Positions 33,301 to 43,989 of a DNA stretch of 64,000 nucleotides are shown piece after piece. Below the pieces are notes generated by a model. That model was not told the DNA's origin. It did not search any database and saw only the letters and a list, made by a program, of their open reading frames with translations. This DNA is from Euwallacea fornicatus. Its lineage: Eukaryota; Arthropoda; Insecta; Coleoptera; Curculionidae. A program made the position numbers and the translations under genes. Location of the stretch: the NCBI RefSeq assembly GCF_040115645.1, contig NC_089548.1:4402001-4466000 (forward strand). The letters are read 5' to 3'. Position 1 is the first letter of the stretch, and every line of letters starts with the position of its first letter.

Positions 33301-36300
33301 AAATATTTCCTACAACAAAATCCTTAATTTGAAAGGTCCCTTCAAGCCCTCAAAGAAATTTTATGTTTTTTTAGGTGGTAAAAAGGTATTTTTAATTTAG
33401 AGTTTCTAAAAAACGAAACTTGGTATTTGATGTTTGGATTTTGTTTACACAGCAGGAAATACACTTTTTTCTTGACCGATATTGACCACCGTGGTTTCAC
33501 TTAATAGAAAAAGTCCAGTTCTTTTCGACAGTGGAAGGACTATTGTATGCTGCATGGCATGGAAAAGAGAACACCTGGAAAAATGGTTCTATTTAAATAA
33601 TTTTTGGTATTCATGTTTCTCATGCTAAAATAAATATTTTGTTAAAAAATTTAAAATATTTAATTATTAAATACCAAAAAATATTACTAATTTGTCGTTC
33701 CTCCGCGGTGTTTTACACATTCCTGTAAACGTCTAGGCATGGATCTAATAAAGTGATTGATATCTCCTTGGAGGGTCTCATTCCAGGCTAACCGGACAGC
33801 ACGACTTAGCACCTCTAGAGTTTGTATGGAATGGAGTAAACTACCCAATTTTCTACCTACAATATCCCAAACATATTCAATCGGTGATAGGTCTGGAGAT
33901 GGAGGTGGCCAAAATAGCAAACTGATGAAATTTTGTTGAAAGAAGTCCAGAGTCACTTTAACCGCGTGTGGTCATGCATTGTCTTACTGGGAAAATGAAT
34001 TAACAAGAGTTTCTAGATAAGGTACTAGGTCAGGTTCCAGGGCTTCTTCGATGTATCGGTGGCCTGCCATACTGCCTCTAATGAAAAGTAAAGGTGACCT
34101 GCTATCATATGAAATAGAACCCCAAACCATTATGCCAACGGTCTTATGGACATGCCTCTGTATTCTAAACCGAGGATCCTATCTTTCACTCCGTCTTCTT
34201 ACTCTTGCTCGACCATCATGCATACCCAAACCGGATCTGGATTCGTCACCAAACAGGATATTATCCCATTCCAGATTCCAATGTATCCGTTCTCTGCACC
34301 ACTGCAGGCGATTTTGACGATGATTTAAGGTGAGGGATAACACAAGATGGAGATGATAGAAAATCAGTTCAGAACTTGTTATCTTGCAATAAATAGTTCG
34401 AACCCCAGTAGGATTTTTATACTCAGCAAACCACTGATCTGCCAGAGTCCTTGACGAGAGCAACCCTTCTCTTAGGGCCATAACTTGAAGGCGGCGATCT
34501 TGGCGATTTGTAGTTATGCAGGATCGTCCAGTACCTTTCCTTCGGCCTGTTTACTCTTCTTGGAACCATGCTCGACCACATCTCACTACAGTGCTTACAC
34601 CAAGGTTTAATCTAGTGACGATTTCCCTAAATGACCGATCAGTCTCTCGTGGTCTCACAATCCGACCTCTCTCAAACTCGCTCAATTGATGAAAATTTTG
34701 CTGCATTCTACATCTAGGCTTATTTGATTTGATCCAAAAGCACTTTTTAAGCGCACTATACACCAATTAATGATATTTTGCAGTCATATTGTTAATATTT
34801 TATGGAAATTGTTAGAGTAAAAAATAAACGTAAAATTCCTGATAACTCGTAAATTGATTGATGAATATGGCCGAAAATCGAATCATTTTTTATGTACACG
34901 AACATGTATTCCGAAAATGATGTAAACAAGACCATTTTCTGGTGTTCTCTTTTCTATGTCACGCAGTATATATCTGACATCTAGGCTCTATCTCTAGAGG
35001 AAGGAAAGCGGTTTTTTATTGAGGCCCGCCAGCATCAGCCTGAATTTCGATTTAATAGAGAAGTGCATGTTCCTTTTACGGCCCCTTTCGCGCTCCCTAA
35101 ATTTTGCAAAAGCCTCGTATGTAATTTACTTATTTCGAGAGCTCCGTGTTCCTGCGAAGAAAATCACTGTCTCCCTCGCCGACTTTGCCGAGCGTGACAT
35201 TACCTGATAGAAAACTTCACGCTCTCTTCAATCGACTTCTGCACTCTTCTGGGCTTGCCGAAGTTGGAAACACTTCTTCCATCTTCACGCCCGAAACCTT
35301 ACGTTGCGCTCACTTCATCTAATCAAATCAGAAAAAAGCAGCCTTGGGAGGCTGCAACCCACGACGGGTTACACCCATGAATCCTTGCAAAGAACACCTA
35401 ACCCACAAAGGTGGCAGTCACTTCCGCCGAAAATTAAATTCGACAAACCAGAAATATGTAGAGAAAGTTATTTTCAATTAGCGCAATACAATAAGCAAGA
35501 TTTGCAAATCTCGACCATATAAGGAATGATTAGGCTTTGATTCTTTTGATTGATGGCCTCGTTCTGATTTCTTTGATCAATGGTTTCGTTGATTCAATGC
35601 GGCGATGTCGAAGTGGAGAGTTATGTCCGAATTTGCATTGCTAAATACGTGTCTGGCCAACTGGTTTCGGATGGTTTTAATTAATTAATAATTTGTGCAG
35701 GTAGAAACGCCAACACACAAAGTGAGTGGGACTAGAATTTAACGTGAAAACGCAAGCAAGAAAATCAATTCTAGACGGGAAATTAATAAGCGAGACTCTT
35801 TGTTGGGAAACTGTAGCTCTGCACAAAAGATTTTCTTACAGCGAAGTTTCAATCTCAGATACTTATACGTGAGCATGTTTGCAATTCTTGGCAAAACCCC
35901 AACAATTTCTTAATTGGAAGTGTTAGTAAAACAGTCGTAAACAACTTTTTTATATCCCATCGTATTACGTTAATAATGCTAATTAATTAACAATGAATCG
36001 ACTTAATTTGATTGCTTTTATAGGGATTAGCGGCAATTTCCAGGCTCGTTGTTGATGCTACTTATATCTCTTAACGCGTTTCGCTCATATACGATTTTAA
36101 AAGGAAAATTAATAAATCCTGCGAGTGCGCGTAATGAACGTAATAAATTTTCCCTATAGAAGTCGGCAACGGAGATGGGACAAATTCATTTTTGAAGACT
36201 GAAAATGGCGCTAATGCCTCTAATGTGTAAAACTGGACGGTCCCTGCGTCCCATACTCTATCAATATCGTATTATACGGAAAACTGGGTCGTACTACGGT

Positions 36301-39300
36301 ATTTGTTATTCAACCGTGATGCCTGTGGTATTCCCGAAGACGGCGTCCGTTCCAGAAATAAAATAAGTACGGACTATTCGTGTCCGAACTGGACACAAAA
36401 AGTTGACTCGGCTGCTGAAACGAATTTTGACAGGCCTAATTTGCAAAGCGACCTTTTACCTTAGCTCCAGTCTTTTGCCACAAAGTCAAATTCTCCCTGT
36501 GCTCGCTGGGCCCAGTGAAAATAACCGGCGTGTCCCGAATGTCCAGCGCCCATATCAGCTTATTTAGGGCATCAATGCACCCGTGTCCGCAGAATATTAC
36601 TGCCTCGTCTTCAGTTGCGTTCACTGCTGTGCGTAGGATTTCCCTTGCTTCTTGTCTATAACAAAAGAAAAATTGGTTAATGTGCAATAATGGCGTGGTT
36701 CAAGCCTCTTAACCAGAACAAATACTCTGGCGTGTTCGGCATTTAATCAGCCAGTTCTACGAATTGCCCACGTAACTGAAATTTAATTGGTTGAAAAATC
36801 CACATATTATGAGAAAACAAATTTACATCTACCCATATTAATACTTGCGAACACAGAAAATGGATCTCGAAGGTCGCTCAAATGGGAGGCTTCCAGCAGA
36901 TTTGGAGGTAGAATCGGAAATGTGATAGCGTGGTGGAGTGGAGTCAAAGGCGGAATTCGAAAACCCCTCCCGTGGGTTCCGATTTAAAGAAAAAAACGCA
37001 TTTTCATTTAAAGATATGGTTACGCTCTTTGGGGAAATCTTAAATTTGAAGAACAACTTCTTTGCGCTCTGCATAATACAATCCTAAAACTAACGCCGCA
37101 TAAATGAGTCATAACACTGTCGTTCTATAATCCTCGGTTTTTCGCACACAATGAGCAGATAGTGAACGCCGAAACAAAACCGATGTGCTAACGAGCTCGA
37201 ATAAGTCTTATGGATTTGAATAATCAACGTGCTTCCTGAATTTAAAATTTATGATAAGTGCGCGGTTAATCATCAAGGTTTCATTAATTTTCCACCACAC
37301 AATGAAAACCAGAAGAATGACATACTTCCGAACGTGCCGTTCAAGGCAATCTGAGTTATGCGGTATCATAGATCGTGGATTATTCGCCATTTTATTGTAG
37401 ACGATCACAAAAAGCTATAATTACACCAAATATGTTTAAATAAGATTCGGCACCCACTCGTTTTGCAATCTTTGTTTATCTAAAAGTGCAGTGTGGTATC
37501 GAAAGCTTTTTTTGAAGAGGACGTGCGTAAACCCATTTTATGAGCACAGTTGTTTAATTTGGCTCCAATCGAAAAATCGTTACGATAGGTTATGGCAGTT
37601 TATTTTTTCAGATTTAATTTATAAATATTTACAGAGAAGTTTGCAGCTCGCATAACAAATTCAACGTGACGTAAAATATGGAGTTTTATGAACTGTTTTA
37701 ATGGCATCGTACTACGAAAAACGTCCCCCAAAGTGATGAATCTCCATACGAAGACAAAAAGCGACGTGAGAGCCCGCATAACATGCAAAAATCTTCTGAT
37801 GCGGACGTCCGACTTGACCGAAGGTATAGCACGTCCTCCAGAGGCGGGAAGATGAAAAGGACACCGCCAAATGCGTATTTGACGATCTACATTAAAGCCA
37901 ACTTTATCGCAGTTCCTAGAAGATGTCTAAGAAAAAAATTACATGTTTTTGGGCTCTAACACGTCTTGATTGCTAGTTGAACAGCTAAGCCATCGAACTT
38001 ATTTCCCAATCAACTTCATAATTCCCAGACCAAAAAAGTGGAACATTTCCTCCAGCACCAACGGCATTGTTACGAAATACTTTCGCCGGATATCCTCATT
38101 GGATTATTGCATTACCGAACATAATGTGTTCGCGTAATAGTTCCAGATAGCACAGTAATGTTCCAATTGCTTTAGATTCGGCTTAATTAGCTAATTTGAG
38201 CTGCAATTTGGTTACTAGGATTATTTCATTAAATTAAATCAAGTGTAAGTCTGCCTAATGTAAATGTTAATCCTCCTCGACATTGTCTTCTTCATCGCTC
38301 CGATTGTCCCAAGCAATGGCGATAACGAGGCGGGAATGCAGCGTGTTAGTCCCTCTATTACGTGCGTCAAAAAAACACTAGATTTTGAGTTACTTGGTAA
38401 TGATGATTATTTAGTGTCCGGCGGAGTACGCACCATGTAGGTTTTTTTTTCGATTTGATCGGAAAATTGCAGCAAATAATTTTATTTGCATTATTTAATC
38501 CTCTCGAAAAGGAAACTGACATAATGAATAAATTTTTTATTCGAGATAAATCGTAAAAAGAACCGAAAAAATGGTCCGTGGGACAGGACCTTGGAACTTC
38601 ATCGTTGGGATTGTCCTGAAATTTTAAACAACGTTTCATACTACGTGCTTCCTCAAAGATGAAAAATAGAGGTGCTTCACTCGTGAGTCATTTTCATCAT
38701 TTTCGAATCGCCCCCGCGTGAATTGAAACATACGAACTTTGCAAAGTGCCTTTTGAGTTTGCAGGAAGGCGCAAATTTTCACCAGGAACAAAATTTTCTG
38801 ATAAATTCAAGTTAAAAAAAATAAATAAAACATTTAATCCCACACTGTGCGCATTTTCCGCCGGTTACTCTATATCGGATCGTAAAGCTTTGAGATAAAA
38901 CCGGAATGTTTAGGTAAATCAAACAATGCGTTCTTTTATACGTTTGAATTTACATACTGACTGAGTTTCTTCTGCAATGACGTGGAGCACCAGCATTCGT
39001 TGCTCCCTGCAGATTAAAACTTTCAATAATCTAAAACGCAGTTTAAGGACGAAACTATTGACTTTCAGTAATTATATCAAAAAACTATAAACTGCGAACA
39101 TCAAATTTTAATTGCCGACCAGAGCACCACGTTAAACAAAGCAAACGTGAGATGCGCACATTTTGCACATAAACTAGTGACACAGATGTTTTATTCGTGT
39201 AATGCGAAAACCCCAAGTGTAGAGACCCCAAGGAGAATTGTTCGGAATGATTGTGATAAAATCTACAAAAAAAAAGAGGTATCTGGTGTATCGTATCAGT

Positions 39301-41369
39301 GCCTGCACTATGTCGTCACATAAAATGTGCGCGGGGGGCGCTGCAAACGAGTTGAATTTAGACGAAAATAAGCGTGAACAATAAACTGTAAGAAGATGAA
39401 TAAAGAACAATTTGAAAAGAGGAAAATGTCGTTGAAAACGCTCCAATACAAAACTCGAAAGAATTTTGGTTTTCTGCATTTATTTCAAAATCTGATACAG
39501 ATAGGTGAACGGCTGAACGCAGCAGTTACAAAATAGAGACAGGGAAATAACGAAAAAAAGTAAACAAGGGACAAAATGTTTTCCTAAAGTTATTTTACTT
39601 AATAGAAATAAATTATTTAAAAAGCGCCATTAAATGATTGTTCCTTAGGAAAAATTATTATTTGGATAAAGCGCGATCTTAATTGAACCGAATAAATATG
39701 TCACAAATCAATAAATTAATTAAACAAATTACGACCTTAAATGGTAATTCATCACGTTTCGTCATATTTAAATAAACATTTGTTCGAAACAACTCCATTT
39801 TTATTTCAAACGTGCAAATTTTTTCTGCTCACATTGATCCGAAATGACCGCAACCAGGAATTTTGTCTCGGATTTGACTATCGCGTGAAATTCATATCAG
39901 AAGGAATTGTACGAAATTCAATTAGATTCGTGACATGAGTCAACAGAAAAAGACCACTTTTCCCGGCGTCAACAGTAGCCACTATGTCCATTGGAAGAGC
40001 TTAAATCACAAACTTAAAAACTATTAAATGCGGCATTTAAACTGGCCTAATTTAATTTAATAAAAACCCGTAGATTTAAGTGCCTAGGGATGAAACGGTT
40101 GCTCGAGGTTAAGCGCGGGGATTTCAACCATCCCGAGATTTATAAGATTGAATTGGGGTGAAGTTGCACAATCCGAAGCTGAGACTAACGGAATTTTTAC
40201 ATTTGCAGAGTACTCGAAAAGAATCGAATTCTGCTAAAAAGAGATAATTAAAAAACATGTCTCGCCTGTTTGGGGGCTGGCGGAATGAAGACAAGAGATG
40301 ATCTGAAGCCGCTTTCGCGGAAACCTTGAAGATATTACGTGGAGAACTATCGGGTTTTCGTCAGTAGCTCAAACAAGGATCAAAGTCCTGGAAGAAACGA
40401 GAACTAGGAAAATTCTCTGAAACGGCCCCGCGTACACTTCCGAGATAACTCAAAAACACGAAGTTAAAACTAAAAACTTAATACAAAATCGGAAGTTCAT
40501 AATATGAGATGCCGGAAATTTGTTAAATTTCCAGGAAATTTCCATCAGAAAGCTAGTTTCTGGGGAAATATTAAAATAATAAATTCATAAACGTAAAACA
40601 ATAGGTAATCATAGAGAACCTGAACAAGTGGCGCAATTCATCTTGGGAAAATTCTCCTTATCTATCCCATATTAAACCGTAACAACTCATTGTATTCAAC
40701 TCGACTTGCTTTAACATTTTCTAAATAGAATAAATAGAATTTGAATTCTAATCATTATATCTGATCAAGATTAGCAAATTCAAACTTTGCACACACTCTT
40801 GAGTCGCGAAAGGACTACTTCAATAGCATATACTAATGTATGACCGCTTTTGAAAGGTAATATTAAATGTTCGTGAAAATGCGAGTTACTTGGGGACTTA
40901 ACGTTAGCAAGCAACACCTTAAACAATTGTAAAGCACATGCAAAAAAGAGTATTGAAATGTGTATTAGATGATTTTTAAGTAAACAATATGCTTAAGGTG
41001 ACTTTAAGCGTGGTTCTGTAGAATTGGCACAATTCTCGATTATTAACGTGCCCCTGGGGAAACCGCAACTACAGGTGTTGCTCATCCGTATCTACACCGT
41101 GAACTGTTCACAAAAATTGCTTATGCTTCAGTAGATCGAGAAGAACGATTTTTAAAATTTCCTTTCCCTATTATGTACTCTTTGTTTAGATAATAGGCAT
41201 ATGATACATACGCGAAATTGCCGCGGTACCTACCTGAAGAGGGTGGTTTGTAGTGACGATATGCTTGTTGTAAAATGAGTGTTGCCATATGTTGGGAGTA
41301 CCTCTCGTAGAATGTATTCTTCGATGAATTGCAGTGACTTTCCTGAGGCGGCATAGTCGCAGAACACAA
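24309..41369 (-). CDS. Class V aminotransferase (cysteine desulfurase-like) fused to TtcA-like PP-loop ATPase; 5' end not found
   Basis: Fourteen exons in transcript order: 41369-41234, 36655-36460, 31030-30703, 30634-30549, 30481-30354, 29004-27931, 27874-27673, 27012-26832, 26791-26431, 26375-26098, 26037-25804, 25747-25549, 25468-25257, 24424-24309. All have GT/AG borders and agreeing phases, giving at least 1,243 aa. Residues 1 to about 360 are a PLP fold: CDYAASGKSLQFIEEYI at the start, FCGHGCIDALNKL, GILYDD, FWDYNMGAP with the probable PLP-ring Asp, and the PLP Lys in SGHKFIGGVQTPG at about residue 211. About 500-980 is a Ser-rich, charged linker. From about 990 a PP-loop domain has the ATP motif CLSGGKDS, then GQHLDD, VIRPLVYVREKALRQFS and NPNLSKERQRIK, as in TtcA tRNA thiolases, and an acidic tail ending EEPIASDD. 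Known families: class V desulfurases release sulfur from Cys; PP-loop enzymes adenylate substrates for thiolation. Joint function is inferred. The exon 8 donor could alternatively be at 26844. The first exon or exons are missing. Confidence 0.85.
29033..29257 (-). CDS. Small single-pass membrane protein ORF nested in a fusion-gene intron
   Basis: An ATG-started 74-aa frame lies on the same strand as the host gene, inside the intron 30353-29005, with a stop codon directly before the ATG. The N-terminal half reads MKTLSGGYWTFAQNV, then a hydrophobic stretch (VVCTLLLVLVGLVASLTLY, about residues 15-33) and a basic NW-GK flank, which looks like one transmembrane helix. The C-terminal third is low quality. 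It ends only 28 bp before the host exon acceptor, so it has no room for its own 3' UTR. It could be a nested gene, an unused exon or a relic. No family recognised. Confidence 0.3.
   Translation of the reverse strand: MKTLSGGYWTFAQNVVCTLLLVLVGLVASLTLYRNWVGKNAENTVIHLINRNTNFTLIQYLSISHRNLHQIIFL
29270..29780 (-). pseudogene. Exon-like open fragments upstream of the small membrane ORF
   Basis: On the minus strand three overlapping frames look coding: 29777-29562, 29611-29429 and, after a single TAA in the same frame as the second, a run to 29290 that includes FTDQDDDSAHRVPEIKEKMD. The codon usage resembles the neighbouring exons, but one stop and frame changes interrupt it. This may be the broken 5' part of the gene whose end is the ORF at 29257-29033, or an old inserted gene copy. 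Identity unknown. Confidence 0.3.
29945..30030. repeat. Two adjacent short hairpins in a fusion-gene intron
   Basis: ggaaaatactt...aaagtatttttcc (29947-29979) and ttttccctcttaaaagaggg followed by aaaa (30003-30026) are near-perfect inverted repeats with short loops, about 25 bp apart. They may be part of a small palindromic element. Confidence 0.5.
31115..32280 (+). mobile_element. Mariner-like transposon relic
   Basis: Plus-strand fragments follow a mariner transposase in order: STVHR and LREDVSKECL, then FLCRFITMYETWVHH (about 31645-31685), KGRTVLSPGKG, RPHLGKNKVLF-like text, and a SPDLAHSDYFLF-like stretch near 32010-32045 ending in KKWLGGKSF. The catalytic Asp before ETWVHH is replaced by Tyr and several frames are broken, so it is dead. 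Possible terminal repeats are ccccagaagtacacgacc near 31116 and the complement of gtgtacttccaggact near 32261. At about 1.17 kb it is close to full length. It lies in the fusion-gene intron between exons 2 and 3. Confidence 0.8.
33549..34967 (-). mobile_element. Tc1-like transposon, copy A of a two-copy family
   Basis: Terminal repeats ctgcatggcatggaaaagag (33550) and, inverted, ctgcgtgacatagaaaagag (34966). The minus-strand transposase starts near MQQNFHQLSEFERGRIV (about 34706), has the RSFREIVTRLNLGVST helix-turn-helix region, then WNLEWDNILFGDESR with the first catalytic Asp, and a SPDLSPIEYVWDIVG C-terminal motif. The second DDE motif reads Q-stop-DNA-stop-PH, so two nonsense changes hit the active site, and a frameshift lies near 34500. 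Copy B is at 42627-43985. Located in a fusion-gene intron. Confidence 0.88.
35000..35970. other. Intronic interval, mixed composition
   Basis: No gene supported. It is less AT-rich than its surroundings at 35040-35420 and contains a short perfect hairpin, gcagccttgggaggctgc, at 35340-35357. Confidence 0.35.
36022..36365 (+). pseudogene. Probable decayed cathepsin L exon-5 copy
   Basis: Three plus-strand blocks occur in the same order as the last exon of the cathepsin array: AISRLVVDATYIS (36031-36070; compare gene 3 PISVALDATYI), IEVGNGDGTN (36157-36186; compare IVGYGSENG) and NRDACGIPEDGV (36311-36346; compare GTNECGIAEDDV). An aataaaata run follows at about 36357. Spacings are 20-50 bp longer than in gene 3, with stops between blocks and the catalytic His and Asn motifs lost. 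It lies about 17 kb from gene 3, in a fusion-gene intron, antisense to the host. Relic of a fourth copy is my reading; the similarity is short and eye-aligned. Confidence 0.45.
36700..41230. other. Large fusion-gene intron, no clear gene
   Basis: This 4.6-kb intron (between exons at 41234 and 36655) is mostly AT-rich. Two coding-like islands occur: a plus-strand 58-codon frame at 37783-37959 starting MQKSSDADVRLDRRYSTSSR, and a minus-strand 88-bp exon-like segment at 38354-38267 (listed under findings). Neither matches a known family. Confidence 0.35.
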
Positions 41370-42014
41370 CTGTAAGAAAATAAAACTGCATTAAAATTAA
41401 TCTACTAGAAAACACGTTTCTGTTGAACACTAATTTACCTACAACCCGTATAATCACACATGGCAGTTACGGTATAATTTGTGCCGCCGCATTGAAATTC
41501 ACGATTTCCCATGTTGAATATCAATTCCAACAGTTTTCTTTTGGCATTCGCAGGTTGTCAGCTTGGACGTTAAATCCCACAAATTAAGTCAAGTCCAGAT
41601 AAACTAAATGAATTTAAAGGACTCGGCAACGTGGCTAAACGATAATTATGCTCGACTAAATAAAAGATTTATTTTCCGTAAGAAATGACTTCGGTTTAGG
41701 GCATTTTCCATTCGCGCAAAAGTAGATACCACGAATATGAAATAAGTAATAAAATTCCAACATGGAAATTTCTAAGGAAATCTGCCTTGCGATTATTCCA
41801 TTAATTGCAATTATTACGGACAGATAGAAGATGAAATTGAGCACAGAATAAAGCAGATAATTGAAGAAATTAAGCGTAAAATGAGATTTAGTTTTGGAAC
41901 ATGAGGCAATGCCAGCTGAGTGCTCGTGATATCCCTTCATGCAGGTGCGTAATTGCGCCTGCAACGTCGGTCAGCTCTTCCTCTCACTAAACTAGATAAA
42001 TGAAATTTTAAAAG

Positions 42015-42167
42015 ATGACTGACTTTGATTCAGCTCTCAGAAGGACCAAAAGCGTCACGGAACCTCGTCGAGTAAAACTCAGCTATGACGAGCCTTCAAG
42101 GGAATTGGCCCGTCGTTCGTTATATGCGGAGGTGACTTATAGGAGACAAGAGAAAAAAGCTTGCTGA
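42015..42167 (+). CDS. Short exon-like ORF, unknown
   Basis: ATG at 42015 with a good context (aaagATG) opens 50 codons: MTDFDSALRRTKSVTEPRRV, then KLSYDEPSRELARRSLYAEV, then TYRRQ before a low-quality end. Codon choice (many third-position G/C) is unlike the AT-rich surroundings, so it may be a first coding exon of a plus-strand gene, or of one whose other exons I cannot see. GAG|GTGACT inside it could be a donor. The protein would be basic and probably cytoplasmic. No function assigned. Confidence 0.3.
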   Translation: MTDFDSALRRTKSVTEPRRVKLSYDEPSRELARRSLYAEVTYRRQEKKAC

Positions 42168-42626
42168 TTCGAAAGCTTTACTTTAGCCAAATGCCAATTT
42201 ATACGATTTTTCGCTGTAGTAAATATGTAACAAAGTCAAAGTTTAGGTTGGAAAAAAGTCCGCAGTTTGACTATGCACAACACCTTGCGGTTGTGCAACA
42301 TCTCTTCGGTTATTTTTTTGCAAAAGGTCTGTCGCATTTAGAAAATTTTAATTTTTCGATAAGTCATCTGTGCATAATATGCAAAGATCTTCGAAGCAGA
42401 AGGGGTCTTTTGAGCAGTGAGTATCAAAACTCCATCGTTCCTGTCAACCTCTTCCTCATCACTCGAACCGTTCTCATATTGATCATTGACAATTATTGGA
42501 ACAATATCATTAGCATTAGGAAATTCGGCACCTTCCACGTGCTCATCAATCGTATCATAACACTTAATTTCCACCAAATTTGAAACATGCTGATTTTTTG
42601 CACATTCATTTAAATCTCCAGGAAAA

Positions 42627-43985
42627 ATGCTGCGTGACATAGAAGAGAGAACGCCCCGTAAAAATGGCTTTATTTAAATATTTTTGGTATGCACGTTTGC
42701 ATATGGGAGCATAAAAAACAATTAAACATTCAGCCAAATTTATCATTAATGTTTTTAGGAGTTATCAGGAATTTTGGTTTGTTTTTGCTATAAAAATTGC
42801 AATAAAATATCAACAATATTACTGCAAAATATCATTTATTGGAGTATAGTGTGCTTATAAAGTGCTTTTAGATTAATCAAATATGCTTCGAAGCAGAATG
42901 CAGTGAAATTTTCATCAATTGAGCGAGTTTGAGAGAGGTCGAATGGTGTGTCCACGAGAGGCCGATCGGTCATTTAGGGAAATCGCCACTAGATCGAACC
43001 GTGGTATGAACAGTATAGTGAGATGTTGTCACGCGTGGTTCCAAGAAGAGCAAACAGGCAGAAGGAAAGGTGCCGGGCGATCCAGAAGAATTACATAACG
43101 CTAAAATCGCCGCCTTTGAATTATGACCCTAAGAGATGGGTTTGTCACGTCAAGGACCCTGGCAGATCAGTGGTTTTCTGAGTGTGGAATACCCATTGTG
43201 ATAAGAAGTTTTGGACTGATGTCCTATCGTCCCCATTTCATGTTACCTCTTACCTTAAATCGTTGTCAAAATCGACTGCAAAATATTGATACATTGGAAT
43301 CTGGAATGGGATAATATCGTGTTTAGTGATGAATCCAGATTCAGTTTCAGGTCAGACAACAGTAACAAAAAGACGAGGTGACAGGCGAGATCCTCAGTTT
43401 ACAATACAGAGGCATGTCCATCAGACCGTTGGGGTAATGGTTTGTGGTATTATTGCATATGGTAGCAGGTCACCTTTACTTTTCATTAGAGGCAATATGA
43501 CAGCCCAACGATACTTCCAAGAAGTCCTGGAACCTCATCTCGTTCCTTATCTGGAAACTCTCGTTAACCCAGTGTTCTAGCAAGACAATGCACGATCGTA
43601 TGTGAGTAGAGTGATTATGGACTTCTTTCCATGAAACGCGATTAATTTACTACCATGGCCACTTCGACCTCCAGACCTCTCACGATTGAACATGTATGAG
43701 ATATTTTAGGTAGAAGGTTGCATAATTTACCTTATTCCACACTAATCTTAGCGGCGCTAAGTTATGCCGTCCAGTTAGCCTCGAATTTGATCACCTCGTT
43801 AGATCCACGCTTAGACGTGTGCAGGAACGTGTGAGACACCGCGGAGGACCGACAATTTATTATTAACAATTAAATTTGTAAAATTTTTTAATGAAATATT
43901 TGTTTTAGCGCGAGGAACATGCATTCCAAAAATTAATAAATAAAACCATTTTTATGGGGTGTTCCCTTTGCCACATCACGCAATA
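42627..43985 (+). mobile_element. Tc1-like transposon, copy B of a two-copy family
   Basis: Left end tgctgcgtgacatagaagag and, inverted at the right end, ttgcgtgatgtggcaaaggg; both continue into a matching gaacrccccrtaaaaatggy segment. The plus-strand transposase begins at 42899 and its third codon is a stop (MQ-stop-NFHQLSEFERGRM). It retains RSFREIATRSNRGMNS, a SRTLADQWFSE linker and HVHQTVGVMVCGIIAYGSRS. In the DDE part a TAG precedes QDNARS and further frameshifts follow. About 1.36 kb, same family as 33549-34967 but opposite orientation. Confidence 0.88.
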
Positions 43986-43989
43986 TGAT

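Noticed and set aside
42338..42640. 100-codon minus-strand frame with an acidic stretch, considered as a Tigger/pogo C-terminus
   Set aside because: Similarity is only compositional. Its first codons lie in the terminal repeat of Tc1 copy B, and no continuation is seen on the other side of that insertion.
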